Position numbers and translations under genes: made by a program. A stretch of 64,000 nt of DNA from Hydrogenophaga sp. (GTDB taxonomy: Bacteria; Pseudomonadota; Gammaproteobacteria; Burkholderiales; Burkholderiaceae_C), in assembly GCF_011772445.1 (NCBI RefSeq), contig NZ_WVZN01000044.1, positions 1 to 64,000 on the forward strand, written 5' to 3'. Under the pieces are notes generated by a model that made no database searches, was not told where the DNA came from, and saw only the letters and a program-made list of their open reading frames with translations. Positions 32,867 to 42,686 of the stretch are shown one piece after another; position 1 is the first letter of the stretch; each line of letters starts with the position of its first letter.

Positions 32867-34270
32867 ATGAAGTCAGTACGCATTGGCGCCGGCCTGGGTT
32901 TCTACGGTGACGCGTGGGAGCCCGTCGCCGCGAGCATCGAACGCGGCGACGTGCAGTTCATCGCCAGCGACCACCTGGCCGAACTCACGCTGGCCATCCT
33001 GCAGAAGGACCGCCAGCGCGACCCCGCGCTGGGCTACGCGCGTGACGTGGTGCCGCTGCTGCTGCGCCTGTGGCCGCTGATGCAGCGCCATGGCGTGCGC
33101 TTCGTCTGCAACGCCGGCGGACTCAACCCGCGCGGCGCGGCGCAGGCGGTGCTGGCGGCCTTCGCGGCCAAGGGCCTGAAGGCGCGCATCGCGGTGGTGA
33201 CGGGCGACGACGTGCTGCCGCGGCTGGCCGACACAAGCGGTGCCGGTGGTGCATTCGCCCACCTGTTCACTGGCGCGCCGGTGGACGCGGTGCGCGAGCG
33301 CCTGGTGTTCGCCAACGCTTACCTGGGGGCCGATCCCATCGTGCAGGCGCTGGACGAGGGCGCGCAGATCGTCATCACCGGCCGCGTGGCGGACGCGGCG
33401 CTGTTCCTGGGCCCGATCGCGCACGCGCATGGCTGGAGCATCGAGGGCGCACTGGAAGGGGCCGAGCTCGACCGCCTGGCGCAGGGCCTCGCGGTGGGAC
33501 ACCTGCTGGAGTGCTCGGGCCAGGGCAGCGGGGGCAACTTCGGCGCCCAGGGGCACTGGCAGACCATTCCCGATCTGGCGCACATCGGCTACCCGATCGC
33601 CGAGGTCGCCGCCGACGGCAGCGCGCTCATCACCAAGGCGCCGGGCACGGGCGGGCGCATCAACTTCGACACCGTGCGCCAGCAGTTGCTGTACGAAGTG
33701 CACGACCCGCACGCGTACCACAGCCCCGACGTGGTGCTGGACATGGGCGGCATCCGCCTGGAGGACGAAGGACAGGACCGCGTGCGGCTCACGGGCGCGC
33801 GCGGCCGCGCGCCGGGCGACCGGCTGAAGGTGGTGGCGGGATTCCGCGACGGCTACAAGGCCGAGGTGACCTGGGGCTTCTCCTGGCCGGACGCCTGGGA
33901 CAAGTCGCAGCAGGCGCAGGCGACCATCCGCGCCTTGCTGAAGGAGCGGCGCATGCCGCACGAGGAGCTGTATGTGGAGTACCCGGGCCTCAATTCCGCG
34001 CACGGGCCGCTGGCGCCGCTGCCGGCGGTGGACGCGCTCAACCAGCTCAACGAGATCTGGACGCGGCTGGTGCTGCGCACCAACGAGAAGGCCGCGGCCG
34101 AGGGCTTCGGGCGCCTGTTCCCGTGGATGGGGCTCAGCGGCCCGGCCTACACCTGCGGCTTCACCGGGCTACACAACGTGAGCGAGCTGCTGGGGATCTG
34201 GCCGACGCTGGTGGAGCGCGAGGGTGTCGAGGCGGGCGTGCGCATCGAGCTGCTGGGAGACGAATCTTGA
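32867..34270 (+). CDS. AtuA family protein (DUF1446)
   Basis: 467-residue protein of the DUF1446/AtuA family, named after the first gene of the Pseudomonas acyclic-terpene cluster. Recognised by 'IGAGLGFYGDAWEP', 'FIASDHLAELTLAIL', 'FVCNAGGLNP', 'ITGRVADAALFLGP' and 'GQGSGGNFG'. It is needed for terpene use in Pseudomonas, but its reaction is not known. It is followed by its usual small partner and a crotonase gene, and it lies 15 kb from the atu-like operon in this window. Start ATG gives the conserved N-terminus. Confidence 0.88.
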   Translation: MKSVRIGAGLGFYGDAWEPVAASIERGDVQFIASDHLAELTLAILQKDRQRDPALGYARDVVPLLLRLWPLMQRHGVRFVCNAGGLNPRGAAQAVLAAFAAKGLKARIAVVTGDDVLPRLADTSGAGGAFAHLFTGAPVDAVRERLVFANAYLGADPIVQALDEGAQIVITGRVADAALFLGPIAHAHGWSIEGALEGAELDRLAQGLAVGHLLECSGQGSGGNFGAQGHWQTIPDLAHIGYPIAEVAADGSALITKAPGTGGRINFDTVRQQLLYEVHDPHAYHSPDVVLDMGGIRLEDEGQDRVRLTGARGRAPGDRLKVVAGFRDGYKAEVTWGFSWPDAWDKSQQAQATIRALLKERRMPHEELYVEYPGLNSAHGPLAPLPAVDALNQLNEIWTRLVLRTNEKAAAEGFGRLFPWMGLSGPAYTCGFTGLHNVSELLGIWPTLVEREGVEAGVRIELLGDES

Positions 34271-34647
34271 GCCGGGTGCGCATTCCCCTGGCCCGCATCG
34301 CCCACGCGCGCAGCGGCGACAAGGCCGACTGGGTGGATTTCGGCCTGTTCGCCTGGAACACCGCGGGCTACGCGATCCTGCAGCGCGAGGTCACGGCCGA
34401 GCGCGTGCGCGAGCACTTCGCGCCCTGGCTGCCGGGCGAGGTGGATGCCTGGGCCCTGCCCAACATCCTGGCGATGAAGTTCGTGCTCAAGGGCGCGCTG
34501 CAGGGCGGTGGCGCCCGCAACCTGCGCCTGGACAACCTGGGCAAGGCCATGGCCGCGGCCCTGCTGCGGCTGGAGATCGAGGTGGAGGCGGCCGAGCTGG
34601 ATGCCGCGCGGAAACAGGCACCCGTCGGCTGGTGGGGAACACCATGA
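34267..34647 (+). CDS. AtuA-related small protein
   Basis: 126-residue protein matching the C-terminal extension found in some AtuA proteins: 'IAHARSGDKADWVDFGLFAWN' region, 'HFAPWLPGEVDAW', 'ALPNILAMKFVL' and 'GGGARNLRLDNLGKAM'. It begins with TTG overlapping the stop of the AtuA gene (TTGA); a GTG at 34276 is the alternative. It probably forms a complex with the AtuA-like protein, since the two parts are fused elsewhere. The next gene again overlaps by four bases. Biochemical role unknown. Confidence 0.82.
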   Translation: MSRVRIPLARIAHARSGDKADWVDFGLFAWNTAGYAILQREVTAERVREHFAPWLPGEVDAWALPNILAMKFVLKGALQGGGARNLRLDNLGKAMAAALLRLEIEVEAAELDAARKQAPVGWWGTP

Positions 34648-35435
34648 CAGTCCGCACCGAATCCTTCGACGACATCCGCGTCGTCACCCTGGACCGCCCC
34701 GACGTGCGCAACGCGGTGGACAGCGCCACCGCGCGCGATTTGCATGCGGCCTTCCTGGCCTTCGAGGACGATGCGGCGGCGAAGGTGGCGGTGTTCCACG
34801 GCGCGCACGGCCACTTCTGCGCCGGCTGGGACCTGCAGTTCGGCGCCCGCGCCGCCCGGGCGGGCGAGGGCGGCGCGCTCGCCGACCTGGACTTCGACCG
34901 CGCCGACGCCCGCGCGATCGGCCCCATGGGGCCTTCGCGCCTGCGCCTGTCCAAGCCCGTGATCGCTGCCGTGAGCGGCGCGGCCGTGGCCGGTGGCATG
35001 GAGCTCGCCCTGTGGTGCGACATGCGCGTGATGGAAGCCGACGCCTACTTCGGCGTCTACTGCCGGCGCTGGGGCGTGCCGCTGATCGACGGCGGCACGG
35101 TGCGCCTGCCGCGCCTGATCGGCATGGGCCACGCGATGGACCTGATCCTCACCGGGCGCAAGCTCGAGGCGGACGAGGCCCTGCGCATGGGCCTGGCCAA
35201 CCGTGTGGTGCCGCACGGGCAGGCGCGCGAGGCAGCCATCGCGCTGGCGCGCCAACTGGCCGCGTTCCCGCAGGCCACCATGCTGGCCGACCGCGAGAGC
35301 GCCTACGCTCAGTGGGACATGCCGCTGCCCGATGCCTTGCAGCAGGAGTGGCAGCGCGGCAAGGCCCGCATTCCCGACGCGCTGGAGGGCGCGCAGCGGT
35401 TCGCCGCGGGACAGGGGCGGCACGGGCGGTTCTGA
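34644..35435 (+). CDS. Enoyl-CoA hydratase/isomerase family protein
   Basis: 263-residue crotonase-fold protein with the oxyanion blocks 'GHFCAGWDLQFG' and 'VAGGMELALWCD'. The first catalytic Glu of crotonase is kept ('GMELAL'); the second lies in a segment that reads 'GVYCRRWGVPLIDGG', where the Glu is replaced, so activity may be isomerase- or hydratase-like but not standard. It is translationally coupled to the AtuA pair, which suggests a common acyl-CoA pathway. It ends 13 bases before the convergent thioesterase gene. Confidence 0.87.
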   Translation: MTVRTESFDDIRVVTLDRPDVRNAVDSATARDLHAAFLAFEDDAAAKVAVFHGAHGHFCAGWDLQFGARAARAGEGGALADLDFDRADARAIGPMGPSRLRLSKPVIAAVSGAAVAGGMELALWCDMRVMEADAYFGVYCRRWGVPLIDGGTVRLPRLIGMGHAMDLILTGRKLEADEALRMGLANRVVPHGQAREAAIALARQLAAFPQATMLADRESAYAQWDMPLPDALQQEWQRGKARIPDALEGAQRFAAGQGRHGRF

Positions 35436-35442
35436 GGCCGCC

Positions 35443-35458
35443 GCCGGCTCAGACCGGC
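35443..35458. terminator. Possible bidirectional hairpin
   Basis: GCCGG-N6-CCGGC between two convergent genes (crotonase and hotdog thioesterase), overlapping the thioesterase stop. There is no T-run, so its role as a terminator is only suggested by its place. Confidence 0.3.
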
Positions 35459-35898
35459 GCTTTCCAGCCAGCCTTGGACTCCTCGGGAATGGGCCGGGGT
35501 CGACCTTCGTGATCGATCGCCACGTAGGTCAGGCTGGCCTCGGTCACCTTCAGGTACTGGCCCTGAGCCGAGATGCGCTCGGCGAAGACCTCCACCATCA
35601 CGGTGATGGAGGTGCGTCCGATGCGCGTGACCTGCGAGTAGAAGCTCAGGATGTCGCCCACGCGCACCGGCTGCTTGAAGACGAACTGGTTCACGGCCAC
35701 CGTGGCCATGCGCCCGCGCACCAGTCGGGCCGGTACCACGGCGCCGGCCAGGTCGACCTGGGCCATGACCCAGCCGCCGAAGATGTCGCCGTTGGCGTTG
35801 ACGTCCGCCGGCATGGGGATCACCTTGAGCACCAGTTCGCGGTGGTCCGAAGGCAATGAGGGCAATGGCGCGTGGGCGGGGCTTGAATCGTTGGGCAT
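35449..35898 (-). CDS. Acyl-CoA thioesterase (YciA/hotdog family)
   Basis: 149-residue hotdog-fold acyl-CoA thioesterase. Conserved blocks: 'ADVNANGDIFGGWVMAQVDLAGAVVP', holding the catalytic Asp, 'ATVAVNQFVFKQPVRVGD' and 'RIGRTSITVMVEVFAER'. Length is normal for the YciA/acot7-like group. The start at 35898 gives a short variable tail before the family core; longer frames run into the divergent ABC gene. Only 37 bases separate it from that gene's start, so the two promoters must overlap. Confidence 0.88.
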   Translation of the reverse strand: MPNDSSPAHAPLPSLPSDHRELVLKVIPMPADVNANGDIFGGWVMAQVDLAGAVVPARLVRGRMATVAVNQFVFKQPVRVGDILSFYSQVTRIGRTSITVMVEVFAERISAQGQYLKVTEASLTYVAIDHEGRPRPIPEESKAGWKAPV

Positions 35899-35935
35899 GG
35901 GCACAATCTCCGGCTGACTCCCACGATTGTCTTGC

Positions 35936-37783
35936 ATGCGCCGCGACAACCCCAGCCAAGGCCACATGGCCTTGCCTCCCACCTCTGCCAATGCCGCGCC
36001 CGTGTCCACGGGCCGCTCCGACTGGTCTACCCTCCAGCGCCTGCTGCCCTACCTGTGGCAATACAAGTGGCGCGTGATGGCCGCGCTGGCGTTCATGGTG
36101 GCGGCCAAGGTGGCCAACGTCGGCGTGCCGGTGCTCTTGAAGCAGTTGGTTGATGCCATGAACATCCCCGCGGGCAGCGCGCAGGCCCTGCTGGTGGTGC
36201 CGCTGGGCCTGCTGCTGGCCTATGGCGGCCTGCGCCTGTGCACCAGCCTGTTCACCGAGTTGCGCGAACTGGTCTTCGCCAAGGCCACCGAAGGCGCGAC
36301 GCGCCACATCGCGCTGCAGGTGTTCGGCCACCTGCACAGCCTGAGCCTGCGCTTCCACCTGGAACGCCAGACCGGCGGCATGACGCGCGACATCGAGCGC
36401 GGCACCCGCGGCGTGCAGTCGCTCATCTCGTACTCGCTCTACAGCATCGTGCCCACGCTGATCGAGGTGGTGCTCGTGCTCACGCTGCTGGGCACGCAGT
36501 TCGACATGGGCTACGTGTGGATCACGCTGGCCGCGCTGGTGCTGTACGTGGGCTTCACCGTGGTGGTGACGGAGTGGCGCACGCAGTTTCGCCGCCGCAT
36601 GAACGAACTCGAATCGGCAGGCCAGACGCGGGCCATCGATTCGCTGCTGAACTACGAGACGGTCAAGTACTTCAACAACGAGCTGTACGAGGCCACGCGC
36701 TACGACGAGGCCTTGCAGAAGCTGCGCAAGGCGCGGCTGGTGAGCCAGCGCACGCTGTCCCTGCTCAACGCGGGGCAGCAGCTCGTGATCGCGACGGCGC
36801 TGGTGCTGATGCTGTGGCGCGCCACGAACGGCGTGGTGGCGGGCGAGCTCACGCTGGGCGACCTGGTGATGATCAATGCCTTCATGATCCAGCTCTACAT
36901 CCCGCTGGGCTTCCTGGGGGTGCTCTACCGCGAGATCAAGCAGAGCCTGACGGACCTGGAGAAGATGTTCTCGCTGCTGGAAAAGGAGCGCGAGGTGGCC
37001 GACGCGCCCGGCGCGCAGCGGCTCTCGCTCGATGGTCCGCCGGCCGTGCGCTTCGAGAACGTGCACTTCGCGTACGAGCCTGCGCGCGAGATCCTGCACG
37101 GCGTGAGCTTCGAGATCCCGGCCGGCAGGACGGTGGCCGTGGTGGGGCCTTCGGGCTCGGGCAAGAGCACGCTGGCGCGCCTGCTCTACCGTTTCTACGA
37201 CGTCAGCAACCACGGGGAGGGTGGCCGCATCACCATCGACGGCCAGGACATCGCCGAGGTCACGCAATCGAGCCTGCGCGAGGCCATCGGCATCGTCCCG
37301 CAGGACACGGTGCTGTTCAACGACACCATCGAATACAACATCCTCTACGGCCGGCCCGAGGCCGGGCACGACGCGGCGGTGGCGGCGGCCGAGGCCGCGC
37401 ACATCCGCGGCTTCATCGAGCGCTTGCCACAAGGCTGGCGCACCATGGTGGGTGAGCGCGGGCTCAAGCTCTCCGGTGGCGAAAAGCAGCGCGTGGCCAT
37501 TGCGCGCACGCTGCTCAAGAACCCGCCGATCCTCATCTTTGATGAAGCGACCAGCGCGCTCGATTCGGCCAACGAGCGGGCGATCCAGGCGGAACTGCGC
37601 CAGGTGTCGAAGCACAAAACCGCGCTCGTCATTGCCCACCGCCTGTCCACGGTGGTCGACGCCCACGAGATCCTCGTGCTGGACAGCGGACGGATCGTCG
37701 AACGTGGGCGGCACGCCGATCTGGTGGCGCAAGGCGGCGCCTACGCCCGCATGTGGGCACTGCAGCAAGCCGGCAACGATTGA
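35936..37783 (+). CDS. Atm1/ABCB7-type ABC exporter
   Basis: 615-residue half-transporter: a membrane domain with six helices (about residues 35-330) fused to an ATPase domain with Walker A 'GPSGSGKST', signature 'LSGGEKQRVAIARTLL', Walker B 'ILIFDEATSALD'. The blocks 'LNYETVKYFNNELYEA' and 'GIVPQDTVLFNDTIEYNILYG' mark the Atm1/HMT branch, which exports glutathione-linked sulfur compounds or metal-thiol conjugates. It acts as a homodimer. Two Mets are possible starts (35936 and 35966); the first leaves about 30 extra variable residues. Confidence 0.92.
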   Translation: MRRDNPSQGHMALPPTSANAAPVSTGRSDWSTLQRLLPYLWQYKWRVMAALAFMVAAKVANVGVPVLLKQLVDAMNIPAGSAQALLVVPLGLLLAYGGLRLCTSLFTELRELVFAKATEGATRHIALQVFGHLHSLSLRFHLERQTGGMTRDIERGTRGVQSLISYSLYSIVPTLIEVVLVLTLLGTQFDMGYVWITLAALVLYVGFTVVVTEWRTQFRRRMNELESAGQTRAIDSLLNYETVKYFNNELYEATRYDEALQKLRKARLVSQRTLSLLNAGQQLVIATALVLMLWRATNGVVAGELTLGDLVMINAFMIQLYIPLGFLGVLYREIKQSLTDLEKMFSLLEKEREVADAPGAQRLSLDGPPAVRFENVHFAYEPAREILHGVSFEIPAGRTVAVVGPSGSGKSTLARLLYRFYDVSNHGEGGRITIDGQDIAEVTQSSLREAIGIVPQDTVLFNDTIEYNILYGRPEAGHDAAVAAAEAAHIRGFIERLPQGWRTMVGERGLKLSGGEKQRVAIARTLLKNPPILIFDEATSALDSANERAIQAELRQVSKHKTALVIAHRLSTVVDAHEILVLDSGRIVERGRHADLVAQGGAYARMWALQQAGND

Positions 37784-37842
37784 GCCCCGATCGCGAAAAC
37801 CCCAGCGGGTTTCGAGCCTTCACCACACCATAATCGCGCGCC

Positions 37843-38757
37843 ATGGAAACCAAGTGGCTGGAAGATTTCGTCAGCCTTGCCGAGACCCGGAGCTTCAGCC
37901 GCTCGGCGCAGCTGCGGCACGTCACCCAGCCGGCGTTCTCGCGCCGCATCCAGTCGCTGGAGGCCTGGGCCGGCACGGACCTCGTCGATCGCTCGTCGTA
38001 TCCCACGCGGCTCACGCCGGCGGGGCAGACGCTGTACGAACAGGCGCTGGACCTGCTGCAAACCCTCAACACCACGCGCGCCATGCTGCGCGCACACACG
38101 GCGGCGGCGCAGGACGTCATCGAATTCGCCGTGCCGCACACCCTGGCCTTCACCTTCTTTCCGCAATGGCTGTCGGGTCTGCGCGAGACGGTCGGCCCCG
38201 TGAAGAGCCGGCTGATCGCGCTCAACGTGCACGACGCCGTGATGCGCCTGGTGGAAGGCAGTTGCGATCTGCTGATCGCCTACCACCACGCGGCGCATCC
38301 CATCCAGCTGGACACCTCGCGCTACGAGATGCTGCCCCTGGGCACCGAGGTGCTGGCGCCCTACAGCCGGCCCAACGCGCAGGGCGGGCCGCTGCATGCA
38401 CTGCCTTCGCCCAGCGGGCAGGCCCAGCCCTTCCTGGGCTACGCGCCGGGGGCCTACCTGGGCCGCGCGGTCGAGCATTTGCTCAAGGACACGCCGCTGG
38501 CCGCCCAGCTCGAGCGCGTCTACGAAACCGACATGGCCGAAGGCCTGAAGGCCATGGCCATCGAAGGCCACGGCATCGCCTTCCTGCCCGCCAGCGCCGT
38601 GCGCAACGAGGTCGCGGCCCGCCGCCTGGTGCCCGCGGCCGAGGGCCTGAGCCTCACGCTGGACATCCGCCTGTACCGCACACGGCCGATGGACACCAGC
38701 AAGGGCAAGCGCGCCGCCATCGGCTTCTGGAATCGCCTGAGCGACCTGCTCCCCTGA
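37843..38757 (+). CDS. LysR-family transcriptional regulator
   Basis: 304-residue LysR regulator: N-terminal winged helix-turn-helix ('METKWLEDFVSLAETRSFSRSAQLRHVTQPAFSRRIQSLE' region, residues 1-60) and a type 2 periplasmic-binding effector domain. 'CATAATCGCG' just before the start may hold the -10 box. It lies in the same direction as, and 146 bases upstream of, a periplasmic binding protein gene, which it may control through the inverted repeat in that gap. Confidence 0.9.
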   Translation: METKWLEDFVSLAETRSFSRSAQLRHVTQPAFSRRIQSLEAWAGTDLVDRSSYPTRLTPAGQTLYEQALDLLQTLNTTRAMLRAHTAAAQDVIEFAVPHTLAFTFFPQWLSGLRETVGPVKSRLIALNVHDAVMRLVEGSCDLLIAYHHAAHPIQLDTSRYEMLPLGTEVLAPYSRPNAQGGPLHALPSPSGQAQPFLGYAPGAYLGRAVEHLLKDTPLAAQLERVYETDMAEGLKAMAIEGHGIAFLPASAVRNEVAARRLVPAAEGLSLTLDIRLYRTRPMDTSKGKRAAIGFWNRLSDLLP

Positions 38758-38814
38758 GCCGCCGCTCACCGCCGATCGGCACGCCGATTCCTTTGGTGCG
38801 GTCGTGCAAAGAAA

Positions 38815-38830
38815 TACCGCATTGGCGGTA
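38815..38830. promoter_or_regulatory. Inverted repeat upstream of the binding-protein gene
   Basis: TACCGC-ATTG-GCGGTA, perfect six-base arms, 74-89 bases before the binding-protein start and 58 bases after the LysR stop. It may be a LysR-type site. The absence of a T-run argues against a terminator. Confidence 0.45.
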
Positions 38831-38903
38831 GCGGTCACTGGCGAAGTGCGACGTATCGTCCCGTCCCACCGTGGATGCACGACACACCGACAGGACGCTC
38901 GCC

Positions 38904-39815
38904 ATGCCCCAGCCCTCACTTCCCGTCTTCCTGCGCACGGCCCTGGCTGCGCTGGCCTTCGTGTCTTCAGCCGGCCCCGCCCCGGCCAATGACGCGGGCC
39001 CCGTGATCAACCAGATTCGCGCGCAGGGCCGCATCGTGATCGCTCACCGCGAATCCTCGGTGCCGTTTTCCTACCTCGGGCCGGACAAACGCCCCATCGG
39101 CTACGCGGTGGACCTCTGCCGCCGCCTGGCCGCCGCCGTGCAGGCCAGACTGGGCTTGCCCGGTCTTCAGATCGATTTCCTGCAGGTGACACCGGCCAAC
39201 CGCATCGACGCCATCGAGACCGGCAAGGCCCATCTGGAATGCGGCTCCACCACCAACAACGCCGCGCGGCGCGAGAAGGTGGCCTTCACCATCCCCCACT
39301 TCATCACCGGCGCGCGCATGCTGGTCAAGGCCGGCAGCGGCATCGAACGCATCGACCAGCCCGAGATCAAGCGCGTCGCCGTCACCCGCAACACCACGCC
39401 GCTGGGCGCGGTGCGCCGCATCAAGGCCGAGCGCGGGCTGCGCATGGACATCGTCGAGAGCGAGGACCACGAGAAGGGCGTGCAGATGGTCGAGCGCGGC
39501 GAGGCCGACGCCTTCGTGATGGACGACGTGCTGCTCTACGGCCTGGCGTCCACGCGGCCCGATCCGGCTGCGTTGAAGGTGGTGGGCCGCTTCATGACGA
39601 CGGAGCCGCTGGCCATCATGCTGCCCAAGGGCGATGCGGGCTTCAAGAAGATCGTGGACGACGAGATGCGCCGCCTGATCTTCAGCCGCGAGATCCATGG
39701 CATCTACCAGCAGTGGTTCGAGCAGGCGATTCCGCCCAACAACGTGCCGCTGAACCTGCCCATCAGCTACCTCCTGCGCGACTTCTGGAAGTTTCCCACC
39801 GACCAGGTGCCATGA
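38904..39815 (+). CDS. Amino acid-type ABC transporter substrate-binding protein
   Basis: 303-residue periplasmic protein with a signal peptide (about 1-25, ending 'PAPAN') and a type 2 solute-binding fold: '[19 protein letters not shown]', '[14 protein letters not shown]', '[23 protein letters not shown]'. The last block is typical of the glutamate/aspartate (GltI-like) branch. No permease or ATPase genes adjoin it, so it is an orphan that uses a remote transporter or acts in sensing. The Met at 38904 opens the signal peptide; a GTG at 38871 is less likely. Confidence 0.87.
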   Translation: MPQPSLPVFLRTALAALAFVSSAGPAPANDAGPVINQIRAQGRIVIAHRESSVPFSYLGPDKRPIGYAVDLCRRLAAAVQARLGLPGLQIDFLQVTPANRIDAIETGKAHLECGSTTNNAARREKVAFTIPHFITGARMLVKAGSGIERIDQPEIKRVAVTRNTTPLGAVRRIKAERGLRMDIVESEDHEKGVQMVERGEADAFVMDDVLLYGLASTRPDPAALKVVGRFMTTEPLAIMLPKGDAGFKKIVDDEMRRLIFSREIHGIYQQWFEQAIPPNNVPLNLPISYLLRDFWKFPTDQVP

Positions 39816-39861
39816 GGCCTTGAACGGCCCCCGTGGTGGCGGCTGCGACAATCGCGGCACC

Positions 39862-40908
39862 ATGAGCGCCGCCACCCCCGATACCCTGACCCTCACCCGT
39901 CCCGACGACTGGCACCTGCACGTGCGCGACGGAGCCGCCCTGCAGGCCGTGGTGCCCCACACCGCCGCGCAGTTCGGCCGCGCGATCATCATGCCCAACC
40001 TCAAGCCGCCGGTGACCACGGCGGCACAGGCGCAGGCCTACCGCGAGCGCATCCTCGCGGCCGTGCCCCCGGGCCTGGCCTTCGAGCCGCTGATGACGCT
40101 ATACCTCACCGACAAGCTGCCGCCCGATGAAATCGCGCGCGCCAGGGCGGCCGGCGTCGTGGCCCTCAAGCTCTACCCCGCCGGTGCCACCACCAACAGC
40201 GACGCGGGCGTGACCGACATCCGCAAGACCTACAAGACGCTGGAGGCCATGCAGCGCGAGGGCCTGAAGCTGCTGGTGCACGGCGAGGTCACCTCGGCCG
40301 ACATCGACCTGTTCGACCGCGAGGCCGTGTTCATCGACCAGGTGCTGATTCCGCTGCGGCGCGACTTCCCCGAGTTGAAGATCGTGATGGAGCACATCAC
40401 CACCAAGGAGGCCGCGCAGTACGTGGCCGAAGCGGGTGCCCATACGGCGGCCACCATCACCGCGCACCACCTGCTCTACAACCGCAACGCCATCTTCCTG
40501 GGTGGCATTCGCCCGCACTACTACTGCCTGCCCGTGCTCAAGCGCGAGACGCACCGCGTGGCCCTGGTACAGGCCGCCACCAGTGGCAGCGACCGGTTTT
40601 TCCTCGGCACCGACAGCGCCCCGCACCCCGCGCACCTGAAGGAGCACGCCGTGGGCTGCGCGGGCTGCTACACGGCGCACGCGGCCATGGAGCTCTACGC
40701 CGAGGCCTTCGAGGCCGCTGGCGCGCTCGACAAGCTCGAAGGCTTCGCCAGCTTTCATGGGCCCGACTTCTACGGTCTGCCGCGCAATGCCGGCACCGTC
40801 ACGCTCAAGCGCGAGAACTGGACGACGCCCGAGTCCTATGCGTTCGGCGAGGCCGAGCTCAAACCCCTGCGCGGCGGCGAAGCCTTGCGCTGGCGGCTGC
40901 TGGCCTGA
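39862..40908 (+). CDS. pyrC: Dihydroorotase
   Basis: 348-residue class II dihydroorotase of pyrimidine synthesis, converting carbamoyl aspartate to dihydroorotate. Metal ligands His18 and His20 lie in '[10 protein letters not shown]', the bridging carboxylated Lys103 in '[13 protein letters not shown]', further ligands in 'LLVHGEV', '[11 protein letters not shown]' and 'FLGTDSAPH'. Length is that of E. coli PyrC. The ATG at 39862 gives the normal N-terminus. It is followed by DUF3025 and htpX in the same direction. Confidence 0.95.
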   Translation: MSAATPDTLTLTRPDDWHLHVRDGAALQAVVPHTAAQFGRAIIMPNLKPPVTTAAQAQAYRERILAAVPPGLAFEPLMTLYLTDKLPPDEIARARAAGVVALKLYPAGATTNSDAGVTDIRKTYKTLEAMQREGLKLLVHGEVTSADIDLFDREAVFIDQVLIPLRRDFPELKIVMEHITTKEAAQYVAEAGAHTAATITAHHLLYNRNAIFLGGIRPHYYCLPVLKRETHRVALVQAATSGSDRFFLGTDSAPHPAHLKEHAVGCAGCYTAHAAMELYAEAFEAAGALDKLEGFASFHGPDFYGLPRNAGTVTLKRENWTTPESYAFGEAELKPLRGGEALRWRLLA

Positions 40909-40923
40909 GCGCGGCCCGAGGCC

Positions 40924-41661
40924 ATGGCCATCGACTGGTCGGCCCCGTGGTTCGCGCCCCTGGCCGGGTCGGGCCGCGCCGTACAGGCCGCGCAGGCGCA
41001 AGGCCTGTCCTTGCCCCTGGCGCTGAACCGTGAAGCCCCGGGCCCGCTGCGCGCCGTGCCCCAGGCAGCGCTGCCAGAAGGCGAGGCCTACGAAGCGTTC
41101 ATCGCGAACAGTGGCAGCGTGCCCACGCGCGAGAACGCCCACGATCTGTTCAACGGCCTGATCTGGCACCGCTTTCCCGCGAGCAAGCGCCAACTCAACC
41201 GGCTGCAGGCGCAGGCCATCGCGGCCGACGGCGTCGGTGCGGTGCGTGGGCCCCTGCGCGACGCCATCACCCTGTTCGACGAAAACGCGGCGCTGCTGCG
41301 GGCGCCGGAGCCGCTGTGGCGCGCCCTGCTGGCGCGCGACTGGCACGGCTTGTTCCTGGAGCAAGGGCCGATGTGGCGGCAGGCACGGCTGGTGCTGTTC
41401 GGGCACGCGCTGTTGGAGAAGCTCGCGCAGCCTTACAAGTCGATCACGGCGCACGTGCTGGCCTTGCCCGTGCCCGAGGCGCTGGGTGACGACCTGACGG
41501 CCTGGGACGCCTGGCTGGCCGAGCGCCTGGACGCCGGGCGCCTGCGCGCCAAGCCCTTCACACCGCTGCCCGTGCTGGGCGTGCCCGGCTGGTGGCCCGC
41601 CAACGCCGACCCCGCGTTCTACGCCGACCCCACGGTGTTTCGCCCGCCGCGCGCCGCTTGA
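40924..41661 (+). CDS. DUF3025 family protein
   Basis: 245-residue soluble protein of the DUF3025 family, recognised by 'TRENAHDLFNGLIWHRFPASKRQLNRLQAQAI' (region 68-99) and 'LTLFDENAALL'-type and 'PLPVLGVPGWWPAN' blocks. No function is established. It begins 15 bases after pyrC and is probably co-transcribed with it. No signal peptide or membrane helix is seen. Confidence 0.87.
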   Translation: MAIDWSAPWFAPLAGSGRAVQAAQAQGLSLPLALNREAPGPLRAVPQAALPEGEAYEAFIANSGSVPTRENAHDLFNGLIWHRFPASKRQLNRLQAQAIAADGVGAVRGPLRDAITLFDENAALLRAPEPLWRALLARDWHGLFLEQGPMWRQARLVLFGHALLEKLAQPYKSITAHVLALPVPEALGDDLTAWDAWLAERLDAGRLRAKPFTPLPVLGVPGWWPANADPAFYADPTVFRPPRAA

Positions 41662-41796
41662 ATCCGGCGCCATCAACCCCACTTGTCGTGCCGGTATCAT
41701 CCGCTGCCCTTGACGGGGCACAGGGAACCTGCAGGCCCGAACCAGGGTCATCTTGCGCAGCCGGCACGCACGAGGCCGGCGCCTAACGGAGCACAC

Positions 41797-42666
41797 ATGA
41801 AACGCATCCTGCTGTTCGTTCTGACCAACTTCGCCGTCATGGCGGTGTTGTTGATCACCACGCGCATCCTCGGCGTGGACCGTTTCCTCACGGCCAACGG
41901 CCTGAACATGACGGCGCTGGCCGGCTTCTCCCTCGTCATCGGTTTTGGCGGCGCCATCATCTCGCTGCTGATGAGCAAGCCCATGGCCAAGTTCAGCACG
42001 GGCGCGCGCGTGATCAACCAGCCGCAGACGGCCGACGAGGCCTGGATCGTGCAGACGGTGCAGAAATTCGCCGACAAGGCCGGCATCGGCATGCCCGAGG
42101 TTGCCATCTTCGAGGGCGCGCCCAACGCCTTCGCCACCGGCGCGTTCAAGAACAGTGCGCTGGTGGCCGTGTCCACCGGCCTGCTGCAGAACATGACGCG
42201 CGAAGAGGTCGAGGCCGTGATCGGCCACGAGGTCGCGCACGTGGCCAACGGCGACATGGTCACCATGACGCTGATCCAGGGCGTGATGAACACCTTCGTG
42301 GTGTTCCTGTCGCGCGTCATCGGCTACGCGGTGGACAGCTTCCTGCGCCGCGGCAGCGACAGCAACTCGGGCCCCGGCATTGGCTACATGGTCACCACCA
42401 TCGTGATGGACATCGTGCTGGGCTTCCTGGCCGCCATCATCGTGGCCTGGTTCAGCCGCCAGCGGGAGTTCCGCGCCGACGCGGGTGCCGCGCAGCTCAT
42501 GGGCCGCAAACAGCCCATGATCAACGCCCTGGCCCGCCTGGGTGGTCTGACGCCGGGCGAGTTGCCCAAGACCATGCAGGCCCTGGGCATCACGGGCGGC
42601 CTGGGCAAGCTGTTCAGCACCCACCCGCCGATCGAAGAGCGCATCGCCGCGCTGCAGGCGAGCTGA
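41797..42666 (+). CDS. htpX: Membrane zinc protease HtpX
   Basis: 289-residue integral membrane metalloprotease of stress-related membrane protein quality control. Two N-terminal membrane helices (4-23, 39-58), the zinc motif HEVAH at residues 144-148, two further helices (about 156-175 and 190-213) and the third ligand Glu in '[14 protein letters not shown]'. The end '[15 protein letters not shown]' is typical. Length is normal. A 135-base gap upstream suggests it has its own promoter; a clear heat-shock promoter was not recognised. A strong terminator follows. Confidence 0.95.
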   Translation: MKRILLFVLTNFAVMAVLLITTRILGVDRFLTANGLNMTALAGFSLVIGFGGAIISLLMSKPMAKFSTGARVINQPQTADEAWIVQTVQKFADKAGIGMPEVAIFEGAPNAFATGAFKNSALVAVSTGLLQNMTREEVEAVIGHEVAHVANGDMVTMTLIQGVMNTFVVFLSRVIGYAVDSFLRRGSDSNSGPGIGYMVTTIVMDIVLGFLAAIIVAWFSRQREFRADAGAAQLMGRKQPMINALARLGGLTPGELPKTMQALGITGGLGKLFSTHPPIEERIAALQAS

Positions 42667-42686
42667 TCGCGCCGCGAGCGCCCAGC

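Noticed and set aside
37794-37814. Hairpin between the Atm1-type exporter and the LysR gene
   Set aside because: The stem has a bulge and no T-run; too weak to call a terminator.
41662-41796. Structured leader or riboswitch before htpX
   Set aside because: Some short GC pairs are visible but no known riboswitch core or clear heat-shock promoter could be recognised.
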